The notes: generated by a model not told the origin, from the letters alone. A stretch of 64,000 nucleotides of DNA from Moraxella bovis (GCF_002014975.1 NZ_MUXV01000002.1:56534-120533); one strand, 5' to 3'; counted from the stretch's first letter, positions 30,771 through 41,600 are shown. Made by a program: numbers and translations.

Positions 30771-32066
30771 CTAATGCGATGATAATGCCAACTGCACCGC
30801 ATGCTGTATCACAGGGTCGTTTTTGGCGACATTGACATCGGTGGGGAGCGTAAAGTTTGGTGGATTTGCCACCAGTATATCAGGCTGTGTGCCGACAATG
30901 GCATTTATCGTGCCGTCTGGGGCAAGCCCAAGCTGTTTGGCATAGCGGACAGCAAAATGGGTGTTGGGCAAAATCGTAATCATGGGGTCAGTGCCTACGC
31001 CATCGCCACGAGTGGGCGTCCCCACCAAAGTGGCAAACTGTGTGTATTTTGCAAAAATCGCCAAAGTTTCTGCCGAACTGTACACATCGTTGTCCACCAA
31101 TAGATAAATTTTACCGCCAAACCCAATGCCGTTTGGGTCCATATCCACACGCAAAGGCTGAACTTCTTGATAGGCAAATGTATCCAAAATCCGTGCCAAA
31201 TCTGCCGACACAGGCAACGCCTTTGCCACCTGCGTGCGGTCAATGTCGGTCATCGCGGGGCGAGTGGCTTTGTAGGCGTCCATGTGCGTGCCTTGTTTAA
31301 AAAAGCTATACAAATCAAGCGACAAGGGGCGAGCTGTGATGGCAGGCAACAAAAACTGCGTCCAATAGCGAGTATCGCCCCCTGCATTGGTGCGAATATC
31401 TATAATCAAAGCAGGATAATGTTTGATTTTTTGCAAATAACGCATCACAGCGTGGCGTTCGTCCATATCCAGTAGACTCAAATGGGTCAGCTCACGCACC
31501 GACAAATAGCCCACCTGATTGGGTACAACATCAAACATCTGCACATTGGCAGGCACAGCAATTTGGGCATCAATTTTGGCAATTTTATCACGGCGTGCTT
31601 GTTCTTCTTGGGATTTGGTCATACCAATTTCGGTAGCATAGGCTTGTTGCAAGCGTTTATCACGAGTCAAATGGGTATAAATCTGCCAGCGATAATCGTC
31701 GTGATTGCTTTGACTATAAATGCCAATGGCGTATTGCACATCGGCTTTGGTCATCATATGGGTGTGTTCGTTGTCCAATTTGTCAAGCACATCGTTTAAC
31801 AAAAAGAAAAACTCGGTGGGATTTTTTGCCTGCATAATATGGGCTTTGTGCTTGGCATAATCAGCAACAAAATCATAGCCTGTGGCGTTTTTTTGGGCTT
31901 GCAATAAGGGATATTCTTGTTTGATTAAATCAAACACATAGTCAAAATCTTCTGCTTTTTGTACTTCAAAGGGCTTGGGATTGGGTTTGGGGGCTGGGTC
32001 ATAAAATACCCAAGCGGTGAGTGCCAATAATGTAATGATTAGGGGCAAGACAATGGCTTTTTTCAT
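30771..32066 (-). CDS. S41 family (C-terminal processing) peptidase-like protein
   Basis: A 431-residue protein with an N-terminal signal anchor (residues 5-22) followed by a Pro-rich linker (FYDPAPKPNPKPF), so it is exported or membrane-tethered. The C-terminal half has an S41/crotonase-like core: YLSVRELTHL, LIIDIRTNAGGDTRYW and the putative nucleophile Ser in DNDVYSSAETLAIFA, then VGTPTRGDG. No PDZ domain is evident. The substrate is unknown. It lies between nuoCD and nuoE on the same strand; no strong ribosome binding site precedes the ATG. Confidence 0.75.
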   Translation of the reverse strand: MKKAIVLPLIITLLALTAWVFYDPAPKPNPKPFEVQKAEDFDYVFDLIKQEYPLLQAQKNATGYDFVADYAKHKAHIMQAKNPTEFFFLLNDVLDKLDNEHTHMMTKADVQYAIGIYSQSNHDDYRWQIYTHLTRDKRLQQAYATEIGMTKSQEEQARRDKIAKIDAQIAVPANVQMFDVVPNQVGYLSVRELTHLSLLDMDERHAVMRYLQKIKHYPALIIDIRTNAGGDTRYWTQFLLPAITARPLSLDLYSFFKQGTHMDAYKATRPAMTDIDRTQVAKALPVSADLARILDTFAYQEVQPLRVDMDPNGIGFGGKIYLLVDNDVYSSAETLAIFAKYTQFATLVGTPTRGDGVGTDPMITILPNTHFAVRYAKQLGLAPDGTINAIVGTQPDILVANPPNFTLPTDVNVAKNDPVIQHAVQLALSSH

Positions 32067-32096
32067 TTTTTTAACCGTTCAATATAAAATACTGGT

Positions 32097-32315
32097 TTAT
32101 AATAAATCACGCAGTGAACTTATTACCCCAAAACAGGCAAATGCCAATAACACCACCGCCGATAGTATCATACTTATTTTGATAAAGATGCCATTGGCAA
32201 TTTTGGCAAACAAATAAGCGTATAATAACAACAGGCCATAATCCAATACCACCCAAGTCAAAGTTAATATCACTGCTGAGATAAGCTTATCATAAGCGAC
32301 TGCAAAAAAAAACAA
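32097..32315 (-). CDS. Small membrane protein or remnant, unknown
   Basis: A 72-residue frame with two to three hydrophobic segments (AVILTLTWVVLDYGLLLLYA and MILSAVVLLAFACFGVI). The only start is a TTG within a run of nine T, without a clear ribosome binding site, which suggests a truncated 3' end of a larger membrane gene. The pattern vaguely recalls the C-terminal helices of LysE/RhtB amino acid exporters, but this is weak. It is AT-rich like its neighbours. Confidence 0.35.
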   Translation of the reverse strand: MFFFAVAYDKLISAVILTLTWVVLDYGLLLLYAYLFAKIANGIFIKISMILSAVVLLAFACFGVISSLRDLL

Positions 32316-32330
32316 AATGACTTTGAATTT

Positions 32331-32362
32331 TTATTAATATTAATCAATATTGATATTAATAA
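32331..32362. repeat. AT-only near-palindrome
   Basis: TTATTAATAT and ATATTAATAA are perfect 10 bp arms around TAATCAATATTG, which is itself nearly self-complementary. It lies in a 168 bp AT-rich gap upstream of the 72-residue frame and may be a protein-binding site or a decayed hairpin. Confidence 0.5.
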
Positions 32363-32483
32363 ATCATTGAATTGATTTTTTAATTTTATTTTTGGAAATA
32401 CATGATTTTTATTTTGATTTTTAATGCTTGGCAATCACAAAGATAATGGCAACGACACAAAATAAAACGATGATTAAATAATG

Positions 32484-32763
32484 TCACATACCACTCACTT
32501 GATACAATAAGCCACTTACCATAATACAAGCGGCAAAAATGCTGATTTTTAAACCTGTTTGGCGATTGTCTTGTAAATGGGTCTTGGTGTTATTTGGGAC
32601 AGTTTTATTGGCAAGCACAGACATCAAACCAACAACACCAATAATAACAAATAAAATCAAGCCAAATACTGTTTTGCTAAGCCCTCCATTTTCATATAAA
32701 TACACAATAGCAAAAAACCAAAAAGCCAATACCGCCAATCAAATTGATCAAAAATCTACCCAT
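32484..32763 (-). pseudogene. Small membrane protein, broken by a frameshift
   Basis: AAGGGAG lies just before an ATG at 32761-32763 that opens MGRFLINLIGGIGFLVF and stops after 23 codons. In the next frame an 84-codon stretch continues with membrane helices (FAIVYLYENGGLSKTVFGL, LKISIFAACIMVSGLLYQ). Removing one T from a run of six T joins the frames into a ~92-residue protein with about three helices. No family recognised. The strong ribosome binding site shows it was once a real gene. Sequencing error is possible. Confidence 0.55.
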
Positions 32764-32819
32764 AAACTCCCTTAGGTTTTTAGTGGTGCATAATCATAAA
32801 AATCACACACCATTAACTA

Positions 32820-34568
32820 TCACCTATCACAATCCGCCATCACAATATCAATACTTGCCAAATAAATAATCGCATCTGATACCAAAGAGCCGTTAATCAC
32901 AGACGGCATTTGTTGCAAGTGGGCAAAGGTTGGGGTACGGATACGAGTGCGGTAGCTCATCGTTGAGTTGTCGGACGTTACATAATAGCTGTTTAGCCCT
33001 TTTACGCCTTCTACCATACAGGCACTCTCCCCTTGTGGCATGACAGGCCCCCACGACACCGACACAAAGTGGTTGATGAGCGTTTCAATGTCTTGTAAGG
33101 TGCGGTCTTTTGGCGGCGGCACGGCAAGCGGGTGTTCGGCTTTATACGCTCCGCTTGGCATATTATTTAGGCATTGCTCAATGATACGCAGTGATTGGCG
33201 AATCTCTTCAATTTTTACCAAGCAACGGTCATAGGCATCGCCGTTATAAAAGACAGGCACATCAAATTCAAAATTCTCATAGCCCAAATACGGACGGGCT
33301 TTACGCAAATCAAACTCCACGCCCGTGGCACGCAGACCTGCCCCTGTTACCCCCCACGCTAGGGCGTGTTTGGCATCGTACTGGGCAACCGCTTGCGTGC
33401 GTCCTTTCAGCACCGTGTTGGTCATTGTCGCCTTAAAGTACTCATCAATGCGTTTTGGCATCCAATTTAAAAATTCTCTCACCAATCTGTCCCAGCCATT
33501 TGGCAAATCCATCGCCGTACCACCAATTCTAAACCACGCAGGGTGCATCCGATAGCCCGTTACCGCCTCAATGATGTCGTACGCCTTTTGACGGTCGGCA
33601 AACATATAAAACACAGGGGTCATACCGCCCGCATCTTGGATAAACGTCCCCCAATAGAGCAAGTTATTGGTAATCCTAAATAATTCACTCATCATAATGC
33701 GAATGGTGTTGGCTCGGTCAGGCACCGTGATGCCAGCAAGTTTTTCCACCGCCATAATGTACGGAAGTTCATTCATCACCCCACCCAAATAGTCAATGCG
33801 GTCGGTGTAGGGAATGAACGAATGCCAAGTCTGACGCTCCGCCATTTTCTCCGCCCCACGATGATGATAGCCAATATCAGGGATACAGTCCACAATCTCT
33901 TCGCCGTCCAGCTGTAACACCAGACGAAACGCTCCGTGTGCGGACGGGTGGTTTGGACCGATATTTAGGAACATAAAGTCTTCGTCTCGCCCTGAGCGTT
34001 TCATTCCCCATTCTTCGGGGACGAATCGTAGATTTTCTTGTTCAAATTGCTGTTTGGCGGTGTTCAAAAAATACGGCGTAAACTCGGTCGCACGGGCGTG
34101 ATATTCTTTACGCAGTGGGTGTCCTTCCCAGTATTTGGGCAATAAAATGCGTGTCAGGTGCGGATGTCCGTCAAACACCACGCCAAACATATCCCACACC
34201 TCTCGCTCATACCAGTTGGCATTGGGGTAGATTTGTGTGGCGGACGGAATACTCTCGCCCTCACGCAAAGCGACTTTAATGCGAATGTCCGAGTTTCGCT
34301 CCAAACTCATCAGATGATAAAACACCGTAAAATCGCTGGCAGGTTGCCCATAGCGGTGCTTACGAAGCCTTTCATCAATGGCGGACAAATCCACCAGCAT
34401 CACAAAAGGCTTGGGTAATTTACGCAAATACAGCAATAAATCAAGCACTTGGGCTTTGTCCACCCACACGGTCGGAATGCCGTCAGCGGTCTCTTGGACG
34501 GTCAGCCCTGTAAACTTAGAGTTTAATTCGGTTAAAATCTCAAAATCGTGAATGTGGTGAATGCTCAT
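32820..34568 (-). CDS. nuoCD: NADH-quinone oxidoreductase subunits C/D (fused)
   Basis: A 582-residue fusion of the 30 kDa (NuoC, ~1-185) and 49 kDa (NuoD, ~205-582) subunits, as in Enterobacteria and Pseudomonadales. NuoC signatures: [16 protein letters not shown] and [20 protein letters not shown]. NuoD signatures: [35 protein letters not shown], '[12 protein letters not shown]', and the C-terminal end [12 protein letters not shown]. These shape the quinone-binding pocket with NuoB. It should lie directly between nuoB and nuoE but is flanked on both sides by accessory genes here. Confidence 0.97.
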   Translation of the reverse strand: MSIHHIHDFEILTELNSKFTGLTVQETADGIPTVWVDKAQVLDLLLYLRKLPKPFVMLVDLSAIDERLRKHRYGQPASDFTVFYHLMSLERNSDIRIKVALREGESIPSATQIYPNANWYEREVWDMFGVVFDGHPHLTRILLPKYWEGHPLRKEYHARATEFTPYFLNTAKQQFEQENLRFVPEEWGMKRSGRDEDFMFLNIGPNHPSAHGAFRLVLQLDGEEIVDCIPDIGYHHRGAEKMAERQTWHSFIPYTDRIDYLGGVMNELPYIMAVEKLAGITVPDRANTIRIMMSELFRITNNLLYWGTFIQDAGGMTPVFYMFADRQKAYDIIEAVTGYRMHPAWFRIGGTAMDLPNGWDRLVREFLNWMPKRIDEYFKATMTNTVLKGRTQAVAQYDAKHALAWGVTGAGLRATGVEFDLRKARPYLGYENFEFDVPVFYNGDAYDRCLVKIEEIRQSLRIIEQCLNNMPSGAYKAEHPLAVPPPKDRTLQDIETLINHFVSVSWGPVMPQGESACMVEGVKGLNSYYVTSDNSTMSYRTRIRTPTFAHLQQMPSVINGSLVSDAIIYLASIDIVMADCDR

Positions 34569-34641
34569 AATACCAACTTTTGTTTGTGTTTGTTAATTTG
34601 TTTAACTTAATTTAATTTGGTGCTTGCGGTTTAAAGCGAAT

Positions 34642-35562
34642 TTATTTAGTTATTTTTGCCAATAAACTTTGGTGCATTTGGTTGATTAGAACAATGCCCA
34701 TTATAATAAAAATCGCTCCAACAAAAAATTGATAGGTTGGCAATTCACTTAAAAACACCCAAGCCATAACAACTGCAAAAATAGGTTCGGATAATTCTGT
34801 AACCTGCACTTTTGCTGCTGTCAAATAATTTAAAGCCTTAGTTGTGCAATAAAATCCCAGTATGGTGGGCAATACTGCTAATGCCAATACATTCATTACA
34901 ATCAAAGCATTCCAATCAATGTGGTGTATGTTATTTAAATAAGGAAAAAATAAATACATACTACCGAACATCATAAATAATCTCGTTAAATAAATTCCAC
35001 CATTTAAAGAGAATTTTTTTACCAAAACCGAAAAAACACCATAGCCACTACCTGCCGTAATTGCATTTAATAGCATATTTAAATTACTACCACCAGACCA
35101 CGATATTGCAAATATTCCAATAATCGCCAATAATGTCCCTAAAATAGCGGAAATTGTTAATTTCTCGTTTAATAAAATCTTCCCAAATAGCAATGCCGAA
35201 ACAGAGGCGGAAGCCATTAAAACAACCACAACATTTGATGCAAAACCATATTGATAAGCGGTTGTTTCAAAGAAAAATAACACAAAAATACCCAAAAATG
35301 CACAGATAGCTATTTTAGTCAGTAGATTTAACCAATTTAAATCTGATGTTATTTCACTATTAACAATTTCTTTTTTTTGTACTGATAATGGTTTATTAGC
35401 CAAAACCAAACTCAATATCACAAAAGCACAAACCGTCTTAAAAAAAGCAATATCTTGTGGACTTAACCCATTTTGTAGCAAAACCTTACTAAATACCCCA
35501 ATGGACGCATTAAGAGCAGCAGCCGATAATGCCAACAAAACTCCCAACATTGCCTTAGACAT
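34642..35562 (-). CDS. EamA/DMT-family transporter
   Basis: A 306-residue inner-membrane protein with about ten helices arranged as two EamA repeats (residues ~1-140 and ~150-295), typical of drug/metabolite exporters. The ATG at 35560-35562 (MSKAMLGVLL) is chosen because AAGGGAG lies immediately upstream; the gene overlaps the end of the desaturase gene by 8 bp, so the two are co-translated. Codon use and base composition are strikingly AT-rich compared with nuoB and nuoCD on either side, suggesting transfer. The substrate is unknown; coupling to the desaturase suggests export of its product, which is inference. Confidence 0.85.
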   Translation of the reverse strand: MSKAMLGVLLALSAAALNASIGVFSKVLLQNGLSPQDIAFFKTVCAFVILSLVLANKPLSVQKKEIVNSEITSDLNWLNLLTKIAICAFLGIFVLFFFETTAYQYGFASNVVVVLMASASVSALLFGKILLNEKLTISAILGTLLAIIGIFAISWSGGSNLNMLLNAITAGSGYGVFSVLVKKFSLNGGIYLTRLFMMFGSMYLFFPYLNNIHHIDWNALIVMNVLALAVLPTILGFYCTTKALNYLTAAKVQVTELSEPIFAVVMAWVFLSELPTYQFFVGAIFIIMGIVLINQMHQSLLAKITK

Positions 35563-36496
35563 ACTCCCTTCTCCATAACTGTTGCCACATAGAAGGGTTT
35601 TTATTGCTAGAAATAAAAATTCCGCCAAATCTTTCATTTATGGAACGATACTCATCATCTTGCATTAAAATATGATGAGCTTTTTTTAAGTTCCAAAATG
35701 GAATAGCAGGAAATAAATGATGAATCAGGTGGTAATTTTCTCCGTGCATTCCAGTAAAAAAATGCTCCATAAAATGACTAAAACGATTTCTTGAAATTTC
35801 TATATTACTTTTAGCATAAGCAATCATAGGATAATGTTCAGCCAATTCAATAAACCAAGTTATCATTTGAAATACAGTAAAGTAAGGCAAAAGCCAATAT
35901 AATAAATAAAATTTATATCCAACAAAATAAGTTCCTATTGCAAAAAATAAAATATGAACCAATAAAATTTTTAACAGTTCTTTTTTATTTGCACTAGACA
36001 TCAGACGATTTACAAATAAATATTTTATATTTGAAAATAATTTTAAACATAAAATTGGAGCAATAAAAAATCTCCAAAAAAATTCTCTTTTATTATAAGT
36101 ATCAAAAACACCTGATGACTTATAGTATTCATAATCAGGGTCTAAATCCGTACCTATTTTTGGGTGATGATTTTTGACGTGCGATTGCGCATAACTATCC
36201 CAGCTTTGAAAAATTAGATAACCTGAAAAATAAGTCCCAAGTATTTTTCCAAACTTTTTATTTTTCGTTAATGCAGAGTGAGATGCTTCGTGTAATATTG
36301 TAGCCAAAGCCCTTTGGCGACTACCAATAATTAGCAAAGTTAAAGGTAAAAACCAATAAGAGTATTCACTTAATGCAATAGCAAATACAATCAAAGCAAA
36401 ATCCACACCCAATGCAATCGGGGCGTGCCAATTATCATACACATAAAGAGATTTAATCTGTTTTAAAATTTCTCTATCAAACTTCTTATGTTGCAT
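35555..36496 (-). CDS. Membrane fatty acid desaturase-family protein
   Basis: A 313-residue integral membrane diiron enzyme. All three histidine boxes are visible: HEASH at residues 69-73, HVKNHH at 106-111 and HGENYHLIHH at about 251-260. Hydrophobic pairs of helices lie between them (~30-60, ~180-210). The ATG at 36494-36496 has AGGGG about 8 nt upstream; a TTG six codons earlier is weaker. The family includes acyl-lipid desaturases but also enzymes on other substrates (for example RtxC in rhizobitoxine synthesis), so the substrate is open. AT-rich composition and coupling to an EamA exporter gene mark the pair as an acquired cassette inside the nuo operon. Confidence 0.85.
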   Translation of the reverse strand: MQHKKFDREILKQIKSLYVYDNWHAPIALGVDFALIVFAIALSEYSYWFLPLTLLIIGSRQRALATILHEASHSALTKNKKFGKILGTYFSGYLIFQSWDSYAQSHVKNHHPKIGTDLDPDYEYYKSSGVFDTYNKREFFWRFFIAPILCLKLFSNIKYLFVNRLMSSANKKELLKILLVHILFFAIGTYFVGYKFYLLYWLLPYFTVFQMITWFIELAEHYPMIAYAKSNIEISRNRFSHFMEHFFTGMHGENYHLIHHLFPAIPFWNLKKAHHILMQDDEYRSINERFGGIFISSNKNPSMWQQLWRREYV

Positions 36497-36549
36497 TACA
36501 TGACCCCTTGTCAATTCCTAGTTAATGAATTTTACTCACAAAACAAAAT

Positions 36550-37224
36550 TCACTCCACATTATCAGGACTTCTTAAATTCTTAACCGCAATCCTTTCCGC
36601 ATTTTTTCTATCCCGTTCTGGGGTCATAATCGGCTGATACACGCCTTGGTCAAGATGAATGCCAAGCGGACGGCGTTCTTTTTGGATAGACTCTTGTAGG
36701 AGCATAATCGCCTGAATCAAGGCTTCTGGGCGGGGCGGACAGCCGGGGATATAGACATCCACAGGGATAATCTTGTCCACGCCCTGCACCACCGAATAAA
36801 TGTCGTACATACCGCCCGAGTTGGCACACGCCCCCATTGAGATGACCCATTTGGGTTCTAGCATTTGCTCGTACAACCTAAGGATAACAGGTGCCATTTT
36901 GACAAAACAAGTCCCCGCCACAATCATCACATCGGCCTGACGGGGCGACGCCCGAATGACTTCCGCCCCAAAGCGAGACAAGTCGTGTACGCCTGTCAAA
37001 GTCGTGGCATATTCCACATAACAACAGCTTGTGCCAAAGTTAAACGGCCATAAGGAATGCTTGCGACCCCAGTTGGCGGCGGCGTGGGCAAGATTTTCAA
37101 GATTGCCCAAAAAGATGTTTTTTTCAACTTCGTCAGTGGTAATGTCGTCCACCACTTGACGAGTGGTGTAGGGATATTGGTTGACGTTTTCATTGGGGCG
37201 GGTTAGGGTGTATTTCATAATCAT
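36550..37224 (-). CDS. nuoB: NADH-quinone oxidoreductase subunit B
   Basis: A 224-residue subunit carrying [4Fe-4S] cluster N2, the direct electron donor to quinone. Ligands are the tandem Cys pair in [11 protein letters not shown], Cys in [11 protein letters not shown], and Cys in [11 protein letters not shown]. The N- and C-termini each carry short polar extensions. On the minus strand it follows a hypothetical gene instead of nuoA directly, and is followed by the desaturase cassette instead of nuoC. Confidence 0.97.
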   Translation of the reverse strand: MIMKYTLTRPNENVNQYPYTTRQVVDDITTDEVEKNIFLGNLENLAHAAANWGRKHSLWPFNFGTSCCYVEYATTLTGVHDLSRFGAEVIRASPRQADVMIVAGTCFVKMAPVILRLYEQMLEPKWVISMGACANSGGMYDIYSVVQGVDKIIPVDVYIPGCPPRPEALIQAIMLLQESIQKERRPLGIHLDQGVYQPIMTPERDRKNAERIAVKNLRSPDNVE

Positions 37225-37297
37225 CTTTTAAATTGCTGGTTATTAAACTGGCGGATTGGGCTTGAATTGATTTGATAAATTTAAATTTAAAAAAAAA

Positions 37298-37786
37298 TTA
37301 ACTTTCCCAGCTTACTTTATTAAAATTACCGTCCAAATCAAATTTAACCGCTAAAATTTGGTCGGATTGTTCTGGGTCGATCATATAATCCATTACAATT
37401 TGACAATCTTCGCCATACCAACTGCTAACCGATTGCAATTTTAATAATTTAACAAAATTTTCATTGGTTAAATCATCATTTTCAATCAATGCCGTTAATG
37501 TTGGCAAATCATATTCATCAATCTCATCAACATAATAATTGACAAAATAATCATCGTCATTTAAATAATTAACAAGTTCAATGACCGCTTTTTGGTGAAG
37601 TTTGTCAATATTTTGAAAATGATTGGCGGATTTATCCAAAAATTCTATGGTGGGTTTGGTATTTTTATCATCTACCCACAATAGAATTTCAATCGGATTT
37701 TCATTGATTTGGGGAATATGAATTTCATTTTCCCAAATATACAAATTATCAAAATTTAATTCGCCAAAATAGGAATGGGTCGTCAT
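37298..37786 (-). CDS. Acidic hypothetical protein, DUF2004-like
   Basis: A 162-residue soluble, strongly acidic protein (many Asp/Glu/Asn, e.g. YLNDDDYFVNYYVDEIDEYD). The order of an N-terminal 'YFGELNFDNLYIWENEI', a central LWVDD and a closing 'VKFDLDGNFNKVSWES' resembles DUF2004 proteins, some of which are annotated as immunity-like; this match is from memory and modest. AAGGAA precedes the ATG. AT-rich, inserted between nuoA and nuoB, so presumably transcribed with complex I. No toxin partner is visible nearby. Confidence 0.6.
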   Translation of the reverse strand: MTTHSYFGELNFDNLYIWENEIHIPQINENPIEILLWVDDKNTKPTIEFLDKSANHFQNIDKLHQKAVIELVNYLNDDDYFVNYYVDEIDEYDLPTLTALIENDDLTNENFVKLLKLQSVSSWYGEDCQIVMDYMIDPEQSDQILAVKFDLDGNFNKVSWES

Positions 37787-37808
37787 TTTAAATTTCCTTA
37801 TTTAATCA

Positions 37809-38414
37809 TCAATCAAACTTCTGCGTGGTAACTCGTCCTGTGTCATTGATATGGTCAATATTTGCCATGTCAGCTTTGTCTTTTTCAAGCACCGCTTGCA
37901 AGTCTTTTCGTCCTGCAAAAATCCGTCCTGATGATTGGGCAGGGACTTTGCCCGTAGGGTCGGTGTGCAAATCGTCAATCGTGGTAAAGGCGGTAATGCT
38001 CGCCAAATCAAAGTTGGCAGGACGCTCATAAATACGCTTTTTCTTGACACGTTTGTCGGCAGGCGCCCAGTTCATCGCCCCAAGTTTCATCTCATAGACA
38101 AGCCCAACAAACAAAATGGCGATAAAGACAAAGGCGGTCGCAAACCCCATCCAGCCCACTTCTCGCACGCTGACCGAATAGGCATACAAATACAAGGCTT
38201 CTAAGTCAAAAATCACAAAGAAAATCGCCACTAAATAAAATTTGGCAGACAAACGAATACGGGCTGACCCTGCTGAGACCACCCCTGCTTCAAAATTTTC
38301 TTGTTTTTGGGAACCTGATGAGCGACCGCCAAGCAAGCGCGGCACGACAAGCATAAAGACGACAAGCCCTAGACTGGCAAGTAAATAGACAATGGCTGAC
38401 CATTCGGCTGGCAT
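37809..38414 (-). CDS. nuoA: NADH-quinone oxidoreductase subunit A
   Basis: A 201-residue membrane subunit (ND3 equivalent) with three helices (residues ~8-26, 62-85 and 92-112). The conserved loop containing QKQENFEAGVVSAGSARIRL and the FVIFDLEALYLYAY helix identify it. It has a ~65-residue polar C-terminal tail not found in the E. coli protein (147 residues). It is the first gene of the operon; upstream on the minus strand a TATAAT box lies at 38445-38450, but no convincing -35 is visible. Confidence 0.95.
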   Translation of the reverse strand: MPAEWSAIVYLLASLGLVVFMLVVPRLLGGRSSGSQKQENFEAGVVSAGSARIRLSAKFYLVAIFFVIFDLEALYLYAYSVSVREVGWMGFATAFVFIAILFVGLVYEMKLGAMNWAPADKRVKKKRIYERPANFDLASITAFTTIDDLHTDPTGKVPAQSSGRIFAGRKDLQAVLEKDKADMANIDHINDTGRVTTQKFD

Positions 38415-38562
38415 AAATCACCCCATGTGATTTTATGAAAGTAGATTATAATAAAGCATCCGCTAATCCTGACAGATTAACCCTACAATTATAGCATATT
38501 TTGTAAAATTATTTAAATAAAAAATAACCACGTCAGTCATTGGATAAATTTGGCATTTTCAC

Positions 38563-38596
38563 AAAAAAAACACCGCCAACATGACGATGTTTTTTT
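38563..38596 (-). terminator. Terminator after purL
   Basis: AAAAAAAACA and TGTTTTTTT pair around a loop of about 15 nt and end in a T/A-rich run on the minus strand, 12 bp past the purL stop. The stem is A/T-only, so its strength is uncertain. Confidence 0.5.
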
Positions 38597-38607
38597 GGCT
38601 TGGGTTG

Positions 38608-41600
38608 TTATCGTAAAAACGCACGGGCATTACGGAACAGTCGCATCCATGCCCCGTCTTTGTCCCACTCGTTCGGTTTCCATGAGTGATTGACCGCACG
38701 TAGTGTCCGCTCTGGATGTGGCATCATGAGTGTTACTCGCCCATCATTACTACAAATGCCTGTAATGCCTTGGGGTGAGCCGTTGGGGTTTAGAGGATAA
38801 TGCTCAGTGGGTCGCCCCTGACTGTCCACATAGCGTAGGGCAATCTGACCGCTATTTTCTAACTCAAAAATCGCCTTGTCATCAAGGTTGGCAAAGCCTT
38901 CGCCATGTGCCACTGCAATCGGCAAAATACTGTCTTGCATACCCTTTAACAGCACTGATTTGGTGCGTTCCACACGCACATTGACCGTACGAGCCTCAAA
39001 ACGTGCTGATACGTTGGTGCTAAATCGTGGGAAATACTCCGCTCCGACCATCAAGCCTTTGAGCTGGCTCATCATCTGACAGCCGTTACACACGCCTAGA
39101 GCAAAGGTCTCGGGACGATGGAAAAATCTGGCGAACATCATAGACAACTCTTCGTGGTGTAACACGCTATTTGCCCAACCCGAGCCTGCCCCTAACACGT
39201 CGCCATAACTAAATCCGCCACAGGCTACTAGCCCATCAACATCACGCAGATTGACACGTCCACTCATGAGGTCGCTCATGTGCACATCAAGTGCGTCAAA
39301 GCCTGCCAGTTTAAAGCCTGCCGCCATCTCCAAATGACCATTCACGCCCTGTTCACGCAAGATGGCGACTTTAGGTTGGCTGGTGCGAGCATTGACATAC
39401 GGAGCTTCTACGGCTTGATTTAGGTCGTAATTTGCCTGTGCAATCAGTCCGTGATGGTCGATGTCGTTGATGAGTGCAAACTCTTGGTCGGCACAGACAG
39501 GATTATCACGCAAGCTAGCGATGGCGTGGCTGACTTTTGTCCACTCATTTTGTAAATCGCTACGCATGAATTCTAAGTCCACAGTGGCTGTCTGTATGCT
39601 TAGAATGTCTTGATCGGCACCGCCAGCAGGGGTTTCAAAAACTTGTCCGATTTCACTCATCAGCTCTGACACGCCCATACTGTGTGCCAACTCTTCAAAA
39701 TCAAAAGCGTATTCAGGCAGCACCTGCACCACCGCCCCCAACTCTTCGGCAAACAGCTGTCCTAAGACGTTATCATCATCAAGAGATAGGTTAATGGCGA
39801 CACGGGCAGTGAACTGCATCTCCGCCACGGTGGCAATCAGTCCACCATCAGAGATGTCATGATAGGCACTGATAAAGCCTTGCTTATTGGCACTTTGGAT
39901 AAACTCAAAAAAACGTCGCAAATCATCGGCACTGTCCACATCAGGACAGTCATCGCCAAGCTGACCCAATGTTTGGGCAAGGATAGAGCCACCTAGACGG
40001 AATTTACCTTTTGATAAGTCAATACGATACAGACGACTGTCCGCATTGATAAGCTCAGGTGTTAAAGTTTTGTTGATGTCTTGAACAGGAGCAAAGCCTG
40101 TGATGATAAGACTCATGGGCGATACCACCGCCTTGTCCACGCCATCATCTTGCCAGCTAGCACGCATGGACAAGCTGTCTTTGCCCACAGGAATGGCAAT
40201 ACCTAAGGCAGGGCATAGCTCCTCACCTACGGCATGCACCGCATCATATAACGCCACATCTTCGCCATCATCACCGCACGCCGCCATCCAGTTGGCAGAT
40301 AAGGTAATGTCGGATATCTTGGCGATATTGGCACTGGCTAAGTTGGTAACCGTTTCGCCCACTGCTAGGCGTGCTGACGCTTTGGGACTGATGAGCGCCA
40401 CAGGCGTACGCTCGCCCATCGCCATCGCTTCGCCCGTATCGGCAAGCAGTCCTGTCATCGTCACCGCACAGTCCGCCACAGGCACTTGATAACGCCCCAC
40501 ATACTGCTCACGCACCACCATGCCCGTGATAGAACGGTCGCCGATACTAATCAAAAATGATTTGCTTGCCACGGTCGGATGTCTTAGCACATCTCGAACA
40601 GCACTGGCAATGTCTGGCTCATCGACATTTAGGGTTGTTAGCTGAACATTTTGGCGACCTACCGAACGCTTCATCTTGGGCGTACCACCCAGTAGCACTT
40701 GCATGGGCATGTCCACGGGTTGCTCTGGTAGTAGCTCGTCATTGACTTTAAGCTGACGTACATCGGTTGCCACGCCCAGTATGGCAAAAGGACAGCGCTC
40801 ACGCTCACAAATTTGAGTAAATAACTCCTCGTCCTTAGGGTCAATGGCTAGCACATAACGTTCTTGGGCTTCATTTGACCAAATTGCCATAGGCGACATG
40901 CCACGCTCTAACGATGGCACTTTTCTAAGCTCTAACACCGCCCCAAGCTCATGGTCATCCACCAGCTCTGGCATGGCGTTAGACAACCCGCCTGCCCCCA
41001 CATCATGAATGGAGACAATGGGGTTATGCTCCGCCTCCATCGCCCAGCAAGTATCAATTACCTCTTGGCAACGGCGTTCCATCTCGGCATTATCACGCTG
41101 TACACTAGCAAAGTCTAGCCCCTCATCTAGGCTACCACTGTTCACTGAGCTTGCCGCCCCACCACCTAGACCGATTTGCATGGCAGGACCCCCAAGCACG
41201 ATGAGCAAATCACCTTGCTTGATGGCATTTTTTTCCACCAAATCACGCTTGATATTACCATAACCGCCGGCAATCATGATCGGCTTATGATAACCACGCA
41301 TTTGACTGCCGTCATGCATGACACTGGTATCAAGCTGAAAACTTCTAAAATATCCCGTCAAATTAGGGCGACCAAATTCGTTACTAAACGCCGCACTGCC
41401 TAGTGGAGCGTGAGTCATGATTTCTAGGGCAGATGCCATACGTTCTGGCTTGCCGTATGCTTTGGTCTGAACCTCCCATTTTTCGGGCATTTCTGGCAAG
41501 TGCAAATGCGACACGCTAAATCCCACCAAACCTGCTTTTGGCTTACCGCCACGCCCTGTCGCTCCTTCGTCTCGTATCTCACCGCCCGAGCCTGTCGCCG

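Noticed and set aside
36497-36514. TTG start for the desaturase
   Set aside because: A better-placed ATG six codons downstream has AGGGG at the right distance.
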